Shown: positions 8,702 through 17,230 of the stretch, piece after piece
Position numbering within the stretch: position 1 is the first letter of the stretch
Layout of the letters: each line of letters opens with the position of its first letter
NCBI GenBank assembly: GCA_900543715.1
Contig: UQSX01000017.1
Location: 1-45,000 of the forward strand
Reading direction: 5' to 3'
DNA from: an uncultured Blautia sp.
GTDB lineage: Bacteria > Bacillota > Clostridia > Lachnospirales > Lachnospiraceae
Length of the DNA: 45,000 nucleotides
Translations under genes and position numbers: made by a program
Notes under the pieces: model-generated
Told to the model about the DNA's origin: nothing
What the model saw: the letters and a program-made list of their open reading frames with translations, nothing else
Database searches by the model: none

Positions 8702-10225
8702 GTGAAGAATCTGAAAATACTGGTTCGTATACCGGATGAGATAAAAGAATATTTCTGGGATCAGCTTCTTGCTAACAACTGGAGGCTGATGTCTGTGGTC
8801 AGCCTCCTGGCCATATTTGTTCAGGCAGTCAACATCCTTCATGTACTGATCGGATCTGCCAGCGGACTTGGAACCTTAAACAACAGGATATATTTCGGAT
8901 TTTATTGTGTCTTTCTTTTGATGAGCCTGATATTTCTGGGCGTCCATAGAATATTTAACAAGAAGAAATGGAAGAAAGGTCAGAAGATCCTCCAGAGCAT
9001 GTTCTGCGCTTTTTGGATAATCTGGAGCTGTCTGTTAAGCTATTACGACATTATAGGGGCCCAGGACGGGGGCAATCTGTCAGTGATTGTTACCAGCATT
9101 ATGGGGGCGGCAATTATTGTTCAGGTTGTGCCTCTTTATGGTCTCTGCGTTTATGGGCTGTCTGTGCTGTTTTTTTCTGTGGCCGCTTATGACTATATCC
9201 GGTTTGGCGGCCTGATCAATGTAATGATCGCCGGTGGAATGGCTGTGATCGTTTCCGGGGCCAGATTCTGGTATAAGGTGAAGGAACTGACACAGCAGCA
9301 GAAAATACAGGAAATGAACCGGAAGCTGCAGGAAGAGCATGAAAAGCTGAACCTGAGTCTGGAAAAATTCCAGCTTCTCATGGATAAAATGGACCACATC
9401 ATTTATGAATGGGATATTGAACAGGGGAAGATTTCTTTTTCGGCGGAATGGATGGAAAAGTTCGGGGAGACTTCTCAGATTTCGGATGATGCCCGATGGT
9501 TTGAACAGACAGACTGCATGGCTGCAGAGGTAAAACAGAAATTTCTCAGAGGCATGGAAAAGGCAATGAAAGAGAGGACAATCTATGAGGATGAGATCCC
9601 TCTCAGAAACAAGGAAGGTACAGTTCAGTGGTACCTGCTCCGCCTGTATTTTCAGTACAGCCAGGAGGGAATAGCCAGATCCGCCGTCGGTTTTCTGATC
9701 AATATACAGAAGCAGAAAGAAGAATTGGAAAATCTGGAAGGGGAAGTGTCCAGGGATTATCTTACAGGAGTTATGAACCGGAAGGGAATCCAGGAATATA
9801 CAGAAAAGGAACTGGAGCAGAAGAAGCCGGACCGGCTGACTGCTATGGTCCTTATTGATCTGGATAATTTTAAACAGATCAATGACAAGTATGGACATCC
9901 TTTTGGAGATCAGGTCCTTGTCCATACAGGAGAGATCCTTTCGGGACTTTTTGCTTCCGGAGGAACTGTAGGACGTATTGGCGGAGATGAATTTATGGCG
10001 GTTCTTTCTGTAAAAAACAGAGAGGAACTGAGAAAGAAGATTGAAGAATTAAAGGGCAGATCCGTGGATCTGGAATACAGAGGAGAAAGAGTACAGACAG
10101 AATTCTGTGCCGGTACGGCGGTGGCAGAGACGGGAGATGACTATCAGACACTGTATCAGAAAGCAGATCAAGCCCTGTATCAGGCAAAAGAAACAGGAAG
10201 AGGAGAAATTTACCTGGCAGGGTAA
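8702..10225 (+). CDS. membrane diguanylate cyclase (PAS-like, GGDEF)
   Basis: Makes cyclic di-GMP from two GTP at the membrane. GTG 8702 is preferred because AAGGAG lies at 8690-8695; an in-frame ATG at 8672 would add ten residues but has only a weak site. From GTG the protein has 507 residues: several hydrophobic helices (about 25-200), a coiled segment (about 205-235), a PAS-like domain (YEWDIEQGKISF to FLINIQKQKEE) and a GGDEF domain. The catalytic motif GGDEF starts at residue 427 and is intact, and the metal-site segment DLDNFKQINDKYGHPFGD is present. No RxxD product-inhibition motif is seen five residues upstream of GGDEF. The gene is alone between the terminator and the convergent pilus operon. 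Confidence 0.88.
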   Translation: MKNLKILVRIPDEIKEYFWDQLLANNWRLMSVVSLLAIFVQAVNILHVLIGSASGLGTLNNRIYFGFYCVFLLMSLIFLGVHRIFNKKKWKKGQKILQSMFCAFWIIWSCLLSYYDIIGAQDGGNLSVIVTSIMGAAIIVQVVPLYGLCVYGLSVLFFSVAAYDYIRFGGLINVMIAGGMAVIVSGARFWYKVKELTQQQKIQEMNRKLQEEHEKLNLSLEKFQLLMDKMDHIIYEWDIEQGKISFSAEWMEKFGETSQISDDARWFEQTDCMAAEVKQKFLRGMEKAMKERTIYEDEIPLRNKEGTVQWYLLRLYFQYSQEGIARSAVGFLINIQKQKEELENLEGEVSRDYLTGVMNRKGIQEYTEKELEQKKPDRLTAMVLIDLDNFKQINDKYGHPFGDQVLVHTGEILSGLFASGGTVGRIGGDEFMAVLSVKNREELRKKIEELKGRSVDLEYRGERVQTEFCAGTAVAETGDDYQTLYQKADQALYQAKETGRGEIYLAG

Positions 10226-10237
10226 GCTTTCTTCTCT

Positions 10238-10253
10238 TCCTGTTTTTACAGGA
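10238..10253. terminator. small hairpin between convergent genes
   Basis: TCCTGT, a TTTT loop and ACAGGA form a 6-bp stem in the 75-bp gap between the diguanylate cyclase and the end of the pilT gene. There is no T-run after it, so terminator function is only a guess. Confidence 0.25.
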
Positions 10254-10300
10254 CCGAATTCCCGGCACAGGGAGAAAGAAATCAAAGCTGATCTTTGGAA

Positions 10301-11380
10301 CTACCTTCCCAGATTCCGCATGAGCATTTCAGGATTGGAAGCATAATCCAGAGCGGTCTGCCGGGTGATCCTTCCTAAACGGAACAGCTTCAGGAGACCG
10401 GAGTCCATAGAACACATGGTATCTGAAGAAGAATTATAGATCTGACCTTCAATCTGTGGGATCTTTCTTTCCCGGATCATATTGCGCAGGGCAGGATTCA
10501 TAGTCATAATCTCAAAGACCGGGATGCGGTCTCCATCAACAGAAGGGACCAGCTGCTGAGAGATGATACACTGGAGTACCATAGAAAGCTGTACGGAAAT
10601 CTGTTTCTGCTGATTGGCAGGGAATACATCAATGATACGGTCAATCGTGTTGGCAGCTCCTATGGTGTGGAGAGAGGAAAAGATCAGATGTCCTGTCTCC
10701 GCAGCAGTCATAGCTACCTGCATAGTCTCATAATCCCGCATTTCTCCCAGAAGAATCACATCAGGGCTCTGGCGCAGAGAAGCCCGCAGAGCAGAGAGAT
10801 AGCTGGCAGTATCCGTGGTAATCTCACGCTGGCTGACAATACTTTTTTCATGGCGGTGAAGATATTCCAGAGGATCTTCCAGGGTAATGATATGTTTTTC
10901 CCGGTTTTTATTAATATAGTCAATGATACAGGCCAGAGTGGTAGACTTGCCGCTGCCTGCGCTTCCGGTTACCAGGACCATTCCCTTATTCAGATCTCCC
11001 AGATGGACGATTCCTTCCGGGATTCCCAGTTCCTGGGGAGATGGAAGCGTAAAGGAAATGATCCGGATCACAGCAGCTGCAGAACCCCGCTGCATATAAG
11101 TATTTACCCGGAAACGGCTGATCCCCGGAAGAGCAAAGGAAAAGTCATCATCTCCCCGGTCTGTGAGGGGAGAGAGGCTGCGGTTGGCTGCCATAGCATA
11201 AATATCCTCTATGATCCGAAGGGTGTCCTCAGGCATCAGCCGCTCCTGGGAATACTCCCGGATCTGATTATTCAGACGGTAAGACAGGGGACGGCCTGCC
11301 ACAACAAAAATGTCAGAAGCCTTTAACCGGGAAATCTCTTTCAGAATCTCCCGGGTGTCTTTGATACTCGTTTCGTTCAT
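10301..11380 (-). CDS. pilT: PilT-type twitching ATPase
   Basis: Hexameric cytoplasmic ATPase that retracts type IV pili. The 359-residue product has Walker A GSAGSGKS at 139-146, the Asp-box region HIITLEDPLEYLH near 163-175, Walker B region ILLGEMRDYETM and a His box IFSSLHTIGAANTIDR. The segment near the C-terminus, NPALRNMIRE, corresponds to the AIRNLIRE motif that marks PilT rather than PilB. The length is typical of PilT. It is the last gene of the minus-strand operon, 36 bp after the small pilin-like gene. Without a visible PilB the direction of pilus movement in vivo is open. Confidence 0.88.
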   Translation of the reverse strand: MNETSIKDTREILKEISRLKASDIFVVAGRPLSYRLNNQIREYSQERLMPEDTLRIIEDIYAMAANRSLSPLTDRGDDDFSFALPGISRFRVNTYMQRGSAAAVIRIISFTLPSPQELGIPEGIVHLGDLNKGMVLVTGSAGSGKSTTLACIIDYINKNREKHIITLEDPLEYLHRHEKSIVSQREITTDTASYLSALRASLRQSPDVILLGEMRDYETMQVAMTAAETGHLIFSSLHTIGAANTIDRIIDVFPANQQKQISVQLSMVLQCIISQQLVPSVDGDRIPVFEIMTMNPALRNMIRERKIPQIEGQIYNSSSDTMCSMDSGLLKLFRLGRITRQTALDYASNPEMLMRNLGR

Positions 11381-11416
11381 GCTGATTCAACCTTTCTTTC
11401 TATATAATAAATGAAT

Positions 11417-11857
11417 TCATGTCAGTTCGTCAGGATCCAGAAGGTTCAGAGAATTGCTGCCTTCCCATTCCTCTGTATGTACTTCCTGAAAAGAAGTGAT
11501 CCTGTAAAAATGGCCCTGGTTTTCAGCAGGAAGAACAGGGACCAGCGTTACCTGGAGTTCCTTCCCCTTTTCAAGAGGAATGGAAAATCCATATTCCTCC
11601 TGGAGCAGCTCCGGGAAGGTACCATTCTCATAAGCTTCATAGAATTCCTGGTCAATGGAAGCAATCTTTTCAAAAGCCCGGGCTTTGGCCTCCTGCCAGG
11701 CTTGGGCTTCTTCCGTAAACTGCCTGGAATATCCGGCTCCCCGCCTTGCGCTCATATAGGCAAGCAGAGCAAAAGCTACCATAGCCAGAACCACGAAAAC
11801 AGTAAGCACCGAGGCAGTCCCGGCATTTGTTATAGGAAAAGTTTTCTTTTTGTTCAT
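11417..11857 (-). CDS. small T4P-associated membrane protein, PilX-like
   Basis: Unrecognised at family level. It has 146 residues with a short basic N-terminus, NAGTASVLTVFVVLAMVAFA as a single membrane helix (about 11-35), and a soluble extracytoplasmic domain. The topology and position resemble the PilX-type minor pilins of T4P operons, but no standard prepilin cleavage motif (GFTLIE-like) is seen. It lies 3 bp after the preceding gene in the operon and upstream of pilT. A role as minor pilin or assembly factor is inferred from context. Confidence 0.6.
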   Translation of the reverse strand: MNKKKTFPITNAGTASVLTVFVVLAMVAFALLAYMSARRGAGYSRQFTEEAQAWQEAKARAFEKIASIDQEFYEAYENGTFPELLQEEYGFSIPLEKGKELQVTLVPVLPAENQGHFYRITSFQEVHTEEWEGSNSLNLLDPDELT

Positions 11858-11860
11858 AAT

Positions 11861-12310
11861 CTATTCACCTGTTTCTACTTCTATAGGAATATAACAGCTT
11901 ACAGCTAATGTACATAACAGCTCCCGGTCTTCCAAGACCTGTATTTCGCCTTCCGGTAAATGTCCCTCATAGGAAGAATCAGAAAGGGTAAGGGTCAGAA
12001 GGTAAGCATTTTCATTTTCCGGACAAAGCTCCCAGTCTTCATTATAGTAGATTTCCAGCCTGGAATCTTCCAGATGGGACTGGGGAAAATTTTCTGCAAT
12101 ATCTGCAAGAGAACCCTCCCGGGACTCAAAAAGAGCGGACAGATTTTTGGCACAGGTCAGAGCCTGGTTCTGTTTGTGAGATTCCAGGGTTAAGGTTCTG
12201 GCCTGAACAAAAAGACGGATACATACAGCGCTGGCCAATGCAAAGAAGAAGATTGCCAGGATCAGTTCCAGAAGGAAAAGATTAGATCGCTTTGGCGGAG
12301 ATTTTCTCAT
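11861..12310 (-). CDS. prepilin-like protein
   Basis: A 149-residue protein with a basic N-terminus followed by SNLFLLELILAIFFFALASA. This resembles the N-terminal helix of type IV prepilins, including the glutamate in the position usually five residues into the mature protein (LLELILA). The usual Gly before the cleavage site is replaced here by Ser/Asn, so processing by a prepilin peptidase is uncertain. The rest is a soluble domain rich in acidic residues. Its start overlaps the end of the upstream gene (12307-12810) by 4 bp, which indicates coupling. Confidence 0.6.
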   Translation of the reverse strand: MRKSPPKRSNLFLLELILAIFFFALASAVCIRLFVQARTLTLESHKQNQALTCAKNLSALFESREGSLADIAENFPQSHLEDSRLEIYYNEDWELCPENENAYLLTLTLSDSSYEGHLPEGEIQVLEDRELLCTLAVSCYIPIEVETGE

Positions 12311-12810
12311 GGTGTCTTCCCTCCTGTCTCAAAAGTTTCAGACTGCCACAAAAGGGTCTGGGAAGCTCCTCCGGGTTCTGTGACGGTCAGGGAAAAGAGC
12401 CCCTGACCTGTCTGGGCAAGATCCAGATCAGCGATATCCAGAAGGGGCGTCCCTCCGGAGAAATCAGGCTCCTGATCTGCCTGTATAAAAAGCTCTGTCA
12501 GGCTGCCTTCATAGGCATAAATGTAGGTCAGATAGGAACTGCTACCGATTTCCTGATGAAGACAAAGGACAGTTCCGGGTTCTTCCTCCTCCAATGAAAT
12601 CCCGCCTGCCTGATCGCAGGCTTTTAGCTTCTGTTCAATATAGGAAAGGGCGGTGTAGAGATTATAATCGCTTCTTTCCTGACTGACGGTCCTCTGATAG
12701 AGGACTGCGCCTGCTGCCGTTACTCCCAGAGCCGACAGAGCGAATACGCAGAAAAGAGAAACTGTAAAGAGCAGATCAATGGAGTGACCTTTTTGAAAAT
12801 ACCGGTTCAA
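12307..12810 (-). CDS. DUF4860-like pilin-associated protein
   Basis: A 167-residue protein with a helix beginning GHSIDLLFTVSLFCVFALSA near residue 8 and an extracytoplasmic domain. I associate it with the DUF4860 family found in clostridial T4P operons, by resemblance only. The Gly8 and hydrophobic run look prepilin-like. It is separated from the next upstream gene by 3 bp and overlaps the downstream one by 4 bp, so it belongs to a tightly packed operon with fixed protein ratios. Confidence 0.55.
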   Translation of the reverse strand: MNRYFQKGHSIDLLFTVSLFCVFALSALGVTAAGAVLYQRTVSQERSDYNLYTALSYIEQKLKACDQAGGISLEEEEPGTVLCLHQEIGSSSYLTYIYAYEGSLTELFIQADQEPDFSGGTPLLDIADLDLAQTGQGLFSLTVTEPGGASQTLLWQSETFETGGKTP

Positions 12811-12813
12811 ACC

Positions 12814-13143
12814 TTATTCCCCCTTCCGTATTACTGTAATCTCAGGCATGAGGTTTTCTCCCTGAGGCTGATAATCAACCAAAAACCGACGGCCGTCATA
12901 GGTAATGCCATAATCCCGGACAAGGTCTTCCAGGCTTTCCGGATAATACCCATGTAAAGCATAGCAATGGACGGCGCTTTCCACCAGGGCCTGTCGTAAA
13001 GTGTTTTCCTCCTCACGGGCGGAGAGTTTTGACATAGAAGAAAACCCCCAGAGAAACAGGAAGAGGATCAGCAGGAAGATGCCCAGAGAAAGAAGAAAGT
13101 TTTTCACCGGAGAGGGCTGCTTTTGGGTTACAAATCGTTTCAT
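12814..13143 (-). CDS. small pseudopilin-like protein
   Basis: A 109-residue protein with one membrane helix (about 15-36, FLLSLGIFLLILFLFLWGF) and a short extracellular part. The segment ESAVHCYALHGYYPESLEDL resembles the region of GspG-like pseudopilins where YPxxLxxL occurs. A canonical prepilin cleavage site is not present. It lies 12 bp downstream of the PilC-like gene. Function is inferred from the operon. Confidence 0.55.
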   Translation of the reverse strand: MKRFVTQKQPSPVKNFLLSLGIFLLILFLFLWGFSSMSKLSAREEENTLRQALVESAVHCYALHGYYPESLEDLVRDYGITYDGRRFLVDYQPQGENLMPEITVIRKGE

Positions 13144-13155
13144 GTTCTCTTCCTC

Positions 13156-14205
13156 CTATAGACCGGACAAAATTCCCATAAGGGGCATCATTACCGACAA
13201 AAGGATCAGCCCTACAATAACAGAAAGAACTGCCACCAGTGTAGGCTCTATAATAGAAACAGCGTTTCCCATGGAGACATCTAATTCTTCCTGGCACCGG
13301 GAAGCGATTTTTTCCATAGCTTCATCTATGGAGCCGGTCCTGTCTCCTACTGTCAGGAGCCGGGCTTCCATACCGGTAAAAATACCGGAAACGGAGAGTG
13401 CCCTGGCCAGAGGGGTCCCTTCCTCCATAAGTTTTTTACACTGGACGATTTGTTCCATAAAATCGGAACTTCCAGTAAGAACCCCGGCCAGATCCATACC
13501 TTCTTCCGGGGTCAGGCCGCTTTTCAGTGCCAGAGCCATACCGCTGGCAAACCGCAGAGAGGCTTTTTGACGGATAAAATTTCTGGTAAAGGGCAGCCTT
13601 GAAAAAAGCAGGGAGGCCTGTTTCCGTCCGGCAGAAGTCCTGGCAAAATAAAGGCATACAAGGACCAAAAGGACCAGAAAAGCAAGCAGGATCAGAGAAT
13701 AGCGGTTGATGGCCTGTCCCATATCCAGCAGTCCTCTGGAAAGGCCGCTCATGGTCTGGCCCAGCTGGGCATATACCTGCTGGAATACAGGAAGGACCCG
13801 GGTTACCAGTACCAGCACCACAAGAACCATCATACCGATCATGATACAGGGATAAGTCAGAGCGCTTTTCAATGCGGCGGACAGATCGGCTTCCCGCTGA
13901 TAATGTCCGGCCAGAGAGTCCATGACTTCGTCCAGACGCCCGGCCTGTTCTCCCAGCCGGACCATATTCTGCATATATTCCGGAAAGACCTTTGCGTCTT
14001 CAAGGCCAAGACTGAAAACTCCGGTAGCATTCAGCGTTTCCTGTATGGCGGTAAGGATCTCCTGTTCCTGCAAAGAAGAGGTGTCTTCCAGCATAATGGC
14101 AATGCCTTCCCCGGGAGAAATACCGGCCTTCAGCACAGAGGCAATCTGCGCGCAAAATGCGGCAAGTTCTTCAGAGGATAGCTTTTTCTTCGTGTTTTTT
14201 TTCAT
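13156..14205 (-). CDS. PilC / GspF-type inner membrane platform protein
   Basis: Membrane platform on which pilus ATPases act. The 349 residues contain the duplicated T2SSF layout: a first helical bundle with KVFPEYMQNMVRLGEQAGRL and ALTYPCIMIGMMVLVVLVLV, a central hydrophobic pair, then a second bundle with GSSDFMEQIVQCKKLMEEGT and LLTVGDRTGSIDEAMEKIAS, ending with a final membrane helix. It is shorter than many PilC proteins (about 400) because the N-terminal cytoplasmic part is reduced. An AAAGGACGG-type ribosome site precedes the ATG. It follows the transglutaminase gene by 36 bp. Confidence 0.82.
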   Translation of the reverse strand: MKKNTKKKLSSEELAAFCAQIASVLKAGISPGEGIAIMLEDTSSLQEQEILTAIQETLNATGVFSLGLEDAKVFPEYMQNMVRLGEQAGRLDEVMDSLAGHYQREADLSAALKSALTYPCIMIGMMVLVVLVLVTRVLPVFQQVYAQLGQTMSGLSRGLLDMGQAINRYSLILLAFLVLLVLVCLYFARTSAGRKQASLLFSRLPFTRNFIRQKASLRFASGMALALKSGLTPEEGMDLAGVLTGSSDFMEQIVQCKKLMEEGTPLARALSVSGIFTGMEARLLTVGDRTGSIDEAMEKIASRCQEELDVSMGNAVSIIEPTLVAVLSVIVGLILLSVMMPLMGILSGL

Positions 14206-14241
14206 ATTTCAACCGTCCTTTCCATAGGGTATTCTGATCTG

Positions 14242-15204
14242 CTATCTGGAATACATCAATGTATAATTTGAGCCGTCTCCGATATATTTCTTTACGGAAG
14301 AAGGCTTATTCCCCGCTGCCAGAGTGGGATCGATCAGGGACCAGTTTTTTCCGTCAAATTCTATGATATTTTCCACCCAGCCTTTTTCTTTAAGCCAGGT
14401 GCTGATCCAGGCATGGTATACTTCCCCGGAATACCCGATCTCCAGCTTGGTGGGAATTCCCTGGGAACGAAGCATGGCAGTCATAAGAGCTGCATAATCA
14501 AAGCAGATGCCCTTGCCGCTTTCCAGAGTCTCGTCCACATCAGGAAGATAGCCGCTTTCCACTGTACGGGCTTTTTCCTCGTCATAGGAAATATTTGTAA
14601 TCACAAAATCATAGACGGCTCCTACTGCCTCCAGGCCGTTCTTTACACCACGGGTCAGATCGGAAGCTTTGGACACAGTCTGGCTGTCCTGTGTAAACCA
14701 GGTATACTTGTTTGGATAGAGAAAAGGGGAAAATTCATTGTCGATGGAAACATCTATAGTATCCATATATAAATTGGAATAAAGATCCCCTTCTACATGT
14801 TCCCGGACATCCAGGGTATAAGTGCCGTTTCCTGCAGTGAGAGGCAGGGCAGCGTAAGACTGGGAAGCAGGCAGATCATAGGTATATCGGACCTGATCGG
14901 GAGTCTCAATAAAAAACTTTACTTTGGCCCCGTTTCCCACATACCGGGCCATAAGATATCCCTGAGAAATATTGGAAACATCTATTTCTATGGATGAATT
15001 TCCCATAAGAGAAGTACCAGGAGCTTCAGGGACCAAAACTTGCGGGGTACTGTCCCAGGCCTCGGCGGTACTTTCGCCGCTATCAGAAGCTGTTTTCTCC
15101 CCTGCTTCCTGAGACCGGGCAGATGTCTGTCCACTGCAGCCGGTCACAAAGAGAAGCAGGATCAGAAGACAGGAAATCCATAGTTTTTTCCAGGACCTTT
15201 TCAT
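14242..15204 (-). CDS. transglutaminase-like lipoprotein
   Basis: Secreted lipoprotein of 320 residues with lipobox VTGC (Cys23) after a short signal peptide. A Ser/Thr/Glu-rich spacer follows, then a domain with YMDTIDVSIDNEFSPFLYPN, and a transglutaminase-like core. The catalytic triad is readable: Cys in GKGICFDYAALMTAML, His in EVYHAWIST, and Asp in NWSLIDPTLA. Members of this fold can be proteases, transglutaminases or inactive binding proteins, so the reaction is not certain. It is the first gene of the T4P-like operon. It may modify the cell wall or pilus components. Confidence 0.8.
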   Translation of the reverse strand: MKRSWKKLWISCLLILLLFVTGCSGQTSARSQEAGEKTASDSGESTAEAWDSTPQVLVPEAPGTSLMGNSSIEIDVSNISQGYLMARYVGNGAKVKFFIETPDQVRYTYDLPASQSYAALPLTAGNGTYTLDVREHVEGDLYSNLYMDTIDVSIDNEFSPFLYPNKYTWFTQDSQTVSKASDLTRGVKNGLEAVGAVYDFVITNISYDEEKARTVESGYLPDVDETLESGKGICFDYAALMTAMLRSQGIPTKLEIGYSGEVYHAWISTWLKEKGWVENIIEFDGKNWSLIDPTLAAGNKPSSVKKYIGDGSNYTLMYSR

Positions 15205-15480
15205 TTTCAGTCCTCCTCTGTGTAAGTGGTTTATACTAAAATTATCTTACCATTTCTCTCAGAGAAGTGACAAGAGGTTTTCCCATGAAAAGAAGCTCAG
15301 AATAGGGAAAAATATTATATCCATAAAAAATACCAGACAGAACTGGTAAATTTTGGAATTTCTCAAAAGGAGTTATTGACTTTTTGAGGGGATAATAATA
15401 ACATTAATATTGTACGCTGAAGTTAGGTTTAAGTTTCGGCTGCACTATATAGAGAATATTAAATCAGGGAGCTATATCAT
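15205..15480. promoter_or_regulatory. divergent control region between the T4P operon and the BTAD regulator
   Basis: For the plus strand, TTGACT at 15376-15381 is followed after 17 bp by TAACAT at 15399-15404. The inverted repeat CTCAAAA/TTTTGAG at 15362-15368 and 15382-15388 brackets the -35 box. A second inverted repeat, TACCAG/CTGGTA, is at 15331-15336 and 15343-15348. For the minus strand, TTGTCA and TAAGAT separated by 18 bp lie near 15244-15273. The arrangement suggests regulated divergent transcription. Confidence 0.45.
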
Positions 15481-16734
15481 ATGGAGGAAGAAATGTCAGA
15501 TTTGAAGGTTTATATGCTGGGAAAATTTTCCATGGTATACGGAGAACAGCCTATAATCTTTAAAAGAAATAGCGCCACAAAAGTATTAAAGCTGCTGCAG
15601 ATCCTTTTGCATTACAGCGGAGTCAGAGGCGGAATCTCAAGAAATCAGCTTCTGGAAGAACTGTACGGAAGAGAAGATGTTTCCGATGCGGCTAACAATC
15701 TGCGTGTTACTGTTCATAGATTGAAGAAAATGCTGGCAGATACTATTCTGCCGGATTATGATTATATACAGATCGAAAGCGGAATCTACCGGTGGAAAAG
15801 TCCTATGACCACCTGGGTGGATGTGATCGATTTCTCAGAAGGCGTAAAAGCCGGTGAAGCAGAGACAAACGAAGCAGAAAGATATCGGCTTTTTAAAAAA
15901 GCCTGTCTTTTGTACCGTGGAGAATTTCTTCCGGAATTATCCGGAGAAGACTGGGTAATCATTAACAGCGTGGCTTACAAAAAGCAGTATTCCACGGCTT
16001 TATCCGGAGTATGGGATTACCTGGAATATGTACAGAATTATGAAGAAATGCTGGAACTTTCATCAGAGGCGGTAAGGATCTATCCCTTCGATGAGTGGCA
16101 GGCCATGAAGATGGAAGCTCTGATGGGGCTGAACCGATATAAGGAAGCTATGGATTTCTATGAAGAAACTTCCAGAATGTTTTTTGAAGAGCTGGGGATC
16201 AGCCCGTCTGTCAGGACCATGAAACTTTTTGAAGAAATGAGTGCAAAGATGACAGGAAGCTATCAGGCAGCGGGGGAGATTGAAGACCGTCTGAAGGAGG
16301 AAGAAGAGGAGAAAGGAGCCTTTTATCTGAGCCTTCCAAGCTTTCGGGACAGTTACCGGTTATTTCAACGGATCCTGGAGCGGAACGGACAGTCGGCCTA
16401 TCTTATGGTGATTACACTTGTAGACGGCAAAGGAAGGCCGGCAGAGGGCACGGAAAGACAGGAAGAATTTTCACGGATTCTTCACGCTGCGATCCAGAAA
16501 AGCCTTCGAAGGGGAGATTCCTTTACCAGATACAGCCCTTCTCAGTTTCTGATCCTTCTTATCGGAACCAATAAGGAGAACTGTAAGCTGATCTTTAACC
16601 GGATTCTGGATAATTTTGCTGCGGAGCACAGAACCTGGAAAAATTATCTGAAATACTATGTGTCCTCTGTAGCAGATGTGAAAAGCGACAGTTCACGGAT
16701 CCAGATCGCCGGAAATGAATTCCACTGGAAGTAG
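15481..16734 (+). CDS. SARP/BTAD transcription regulator with degenerate GGDEF-like C-terminus
   Basis: Probable DNA-binding regulator of the adjacent surface genes. The 417 residues start with an OmpR-type winged helix (about 1-105: VYMLGKFSMVYGEQPIIFKR to RVTVHRLKKML). The bacterial transcriptional activator (BTAD) helical domain follows (about 110-260, with ending FYEETSRMFFEELGISPS). The C-terminal 145 residues look like a GGDEF fold: a strand AYLMVITL, a helix FSRILHAAIQKSLRRGD, then SFTRYSPSQFLILLIG. The catalytic motif has become SPSQF (352-356), but RRGD (343-346) sits exactly five residues before it, in the place of the c-di-GMP-binding RxxD. AGGGAG at 15466-15471 supports ATG 15481. 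The c-di-GMP idea is inference; the N-terminal family call is firm. Confidence 0.8.
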   Translation: MEEEMSDLKVYMLGKFSMVYGEQPIIFKRNSATKVLKLLQILLHYSGVRGGISRNQLLEELYGREDVSDAANNLRVTVHRLKKMLADTILPDYDYIQIESGIYRWKSPMTTWVDVIDFSEGVKAGEAETNEAERYRLFKKACLLYRGEFLPELSGEDWVIINSVAYKKQYSTALSGVWDYLEYVQNYEEMLELSSEAVRIYPFDEWQAMKMEALMGLNRYKEAMDFYEETSRMFFEELGISPSVRTMKLFEEMSAKMTGSYQAAGEIEDRLKEEEEEKGAFYLSLPSFRDSYRLFQRILERNGQSAYLMVITLVDGKGRPAEGTERQEEFSRILHAAIQKSLRRGDSFTRYSPSQFLILLIGTNKENCKLIFNRILDNFAAEHRTWKNYLKYYVSSVADVKSDSSRIQIAGNEFHWK

Positions 16735-16750
16735 TACAGGAGGAGGATAG

Positions 16751-17230
16751 ATGGCAAGAGAACGATATCGCCGGGGCGGAACGGCGCCAAATCAGGTATG
16801 CATATGTGTGGATGAGATCAGGGAAGGTGAGTTTGGCGGAAAAGTTTACAGCCGCTACAGCCGGAATCCCTGGGAATTTCACAGTCTGATAGAACTGCTG
16901 GGAGGAATGGAAAGCTTCTATAATAAGATTGCTTTTCCCCAGTCTGCGGTACAGCTTCGGGGAATAAACTGGCACGCTCCCGGAAATCTTCCCGGGAAGA
17001 CAGAAGAACCTGTTCTGGAAAAAGAGTTCCTTACGGAAAAAAAGGGAGTGTGCGCCACTTATCTGGTAACTGTGCGTTACCGGCAGAACGCCACCTGGCA
17101 GGGGAGCTTTCTGTGGGTGGAAGAAAACCGAGCCAGGGAGTTTAAAAGCACGCTGGAACTGATGATGCTGATAGACAAAGCGCTGAAAGAGCATCTATCC
17201 GGCAGGAATCCTTTGAGAAGAAACTGGTGA
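16751..17230 (+). CDS. unknown small protein, paralogue of the 18740 product
   Basis: Not recognised. The 159-residue product has no signal peptide or membrane helix. Its C-terminal half contains YRQNATWQGSFLWVEENRAR, followed by FKSTLELMMLIDKAL. The 66-residue protein encoded at 18740 carries the same pattern (NNTWQGSILWAETQK, FRSTLEMISLIEDAV). The N-terminal half (IREGEFGGKVYSRYSRNPWE and FHSLIELLGGMESFYNKIAF) has an echo of the same pattern. It follows the BTAD regulator by 16 bp behind AGGAGGAGG and is followed by a terminator, so the two form an operon. A role as partner or modulator of the regulator is a guess from context. Confidence 0.7.
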   Translation: MARERYRRGGTAPNQVCICVDEIREGEFGGKVYSRYSRNPWEFHSLIELLGGMESFYNKIAFPQSAVQLRGINWHAPGNLPGKTEEPVLEKEFLTEKKGVCATYLVTVRYRQNATWQGSFLWVEENRAREFKSTLELMMLIDKALKEHLSGRNPLRRNW

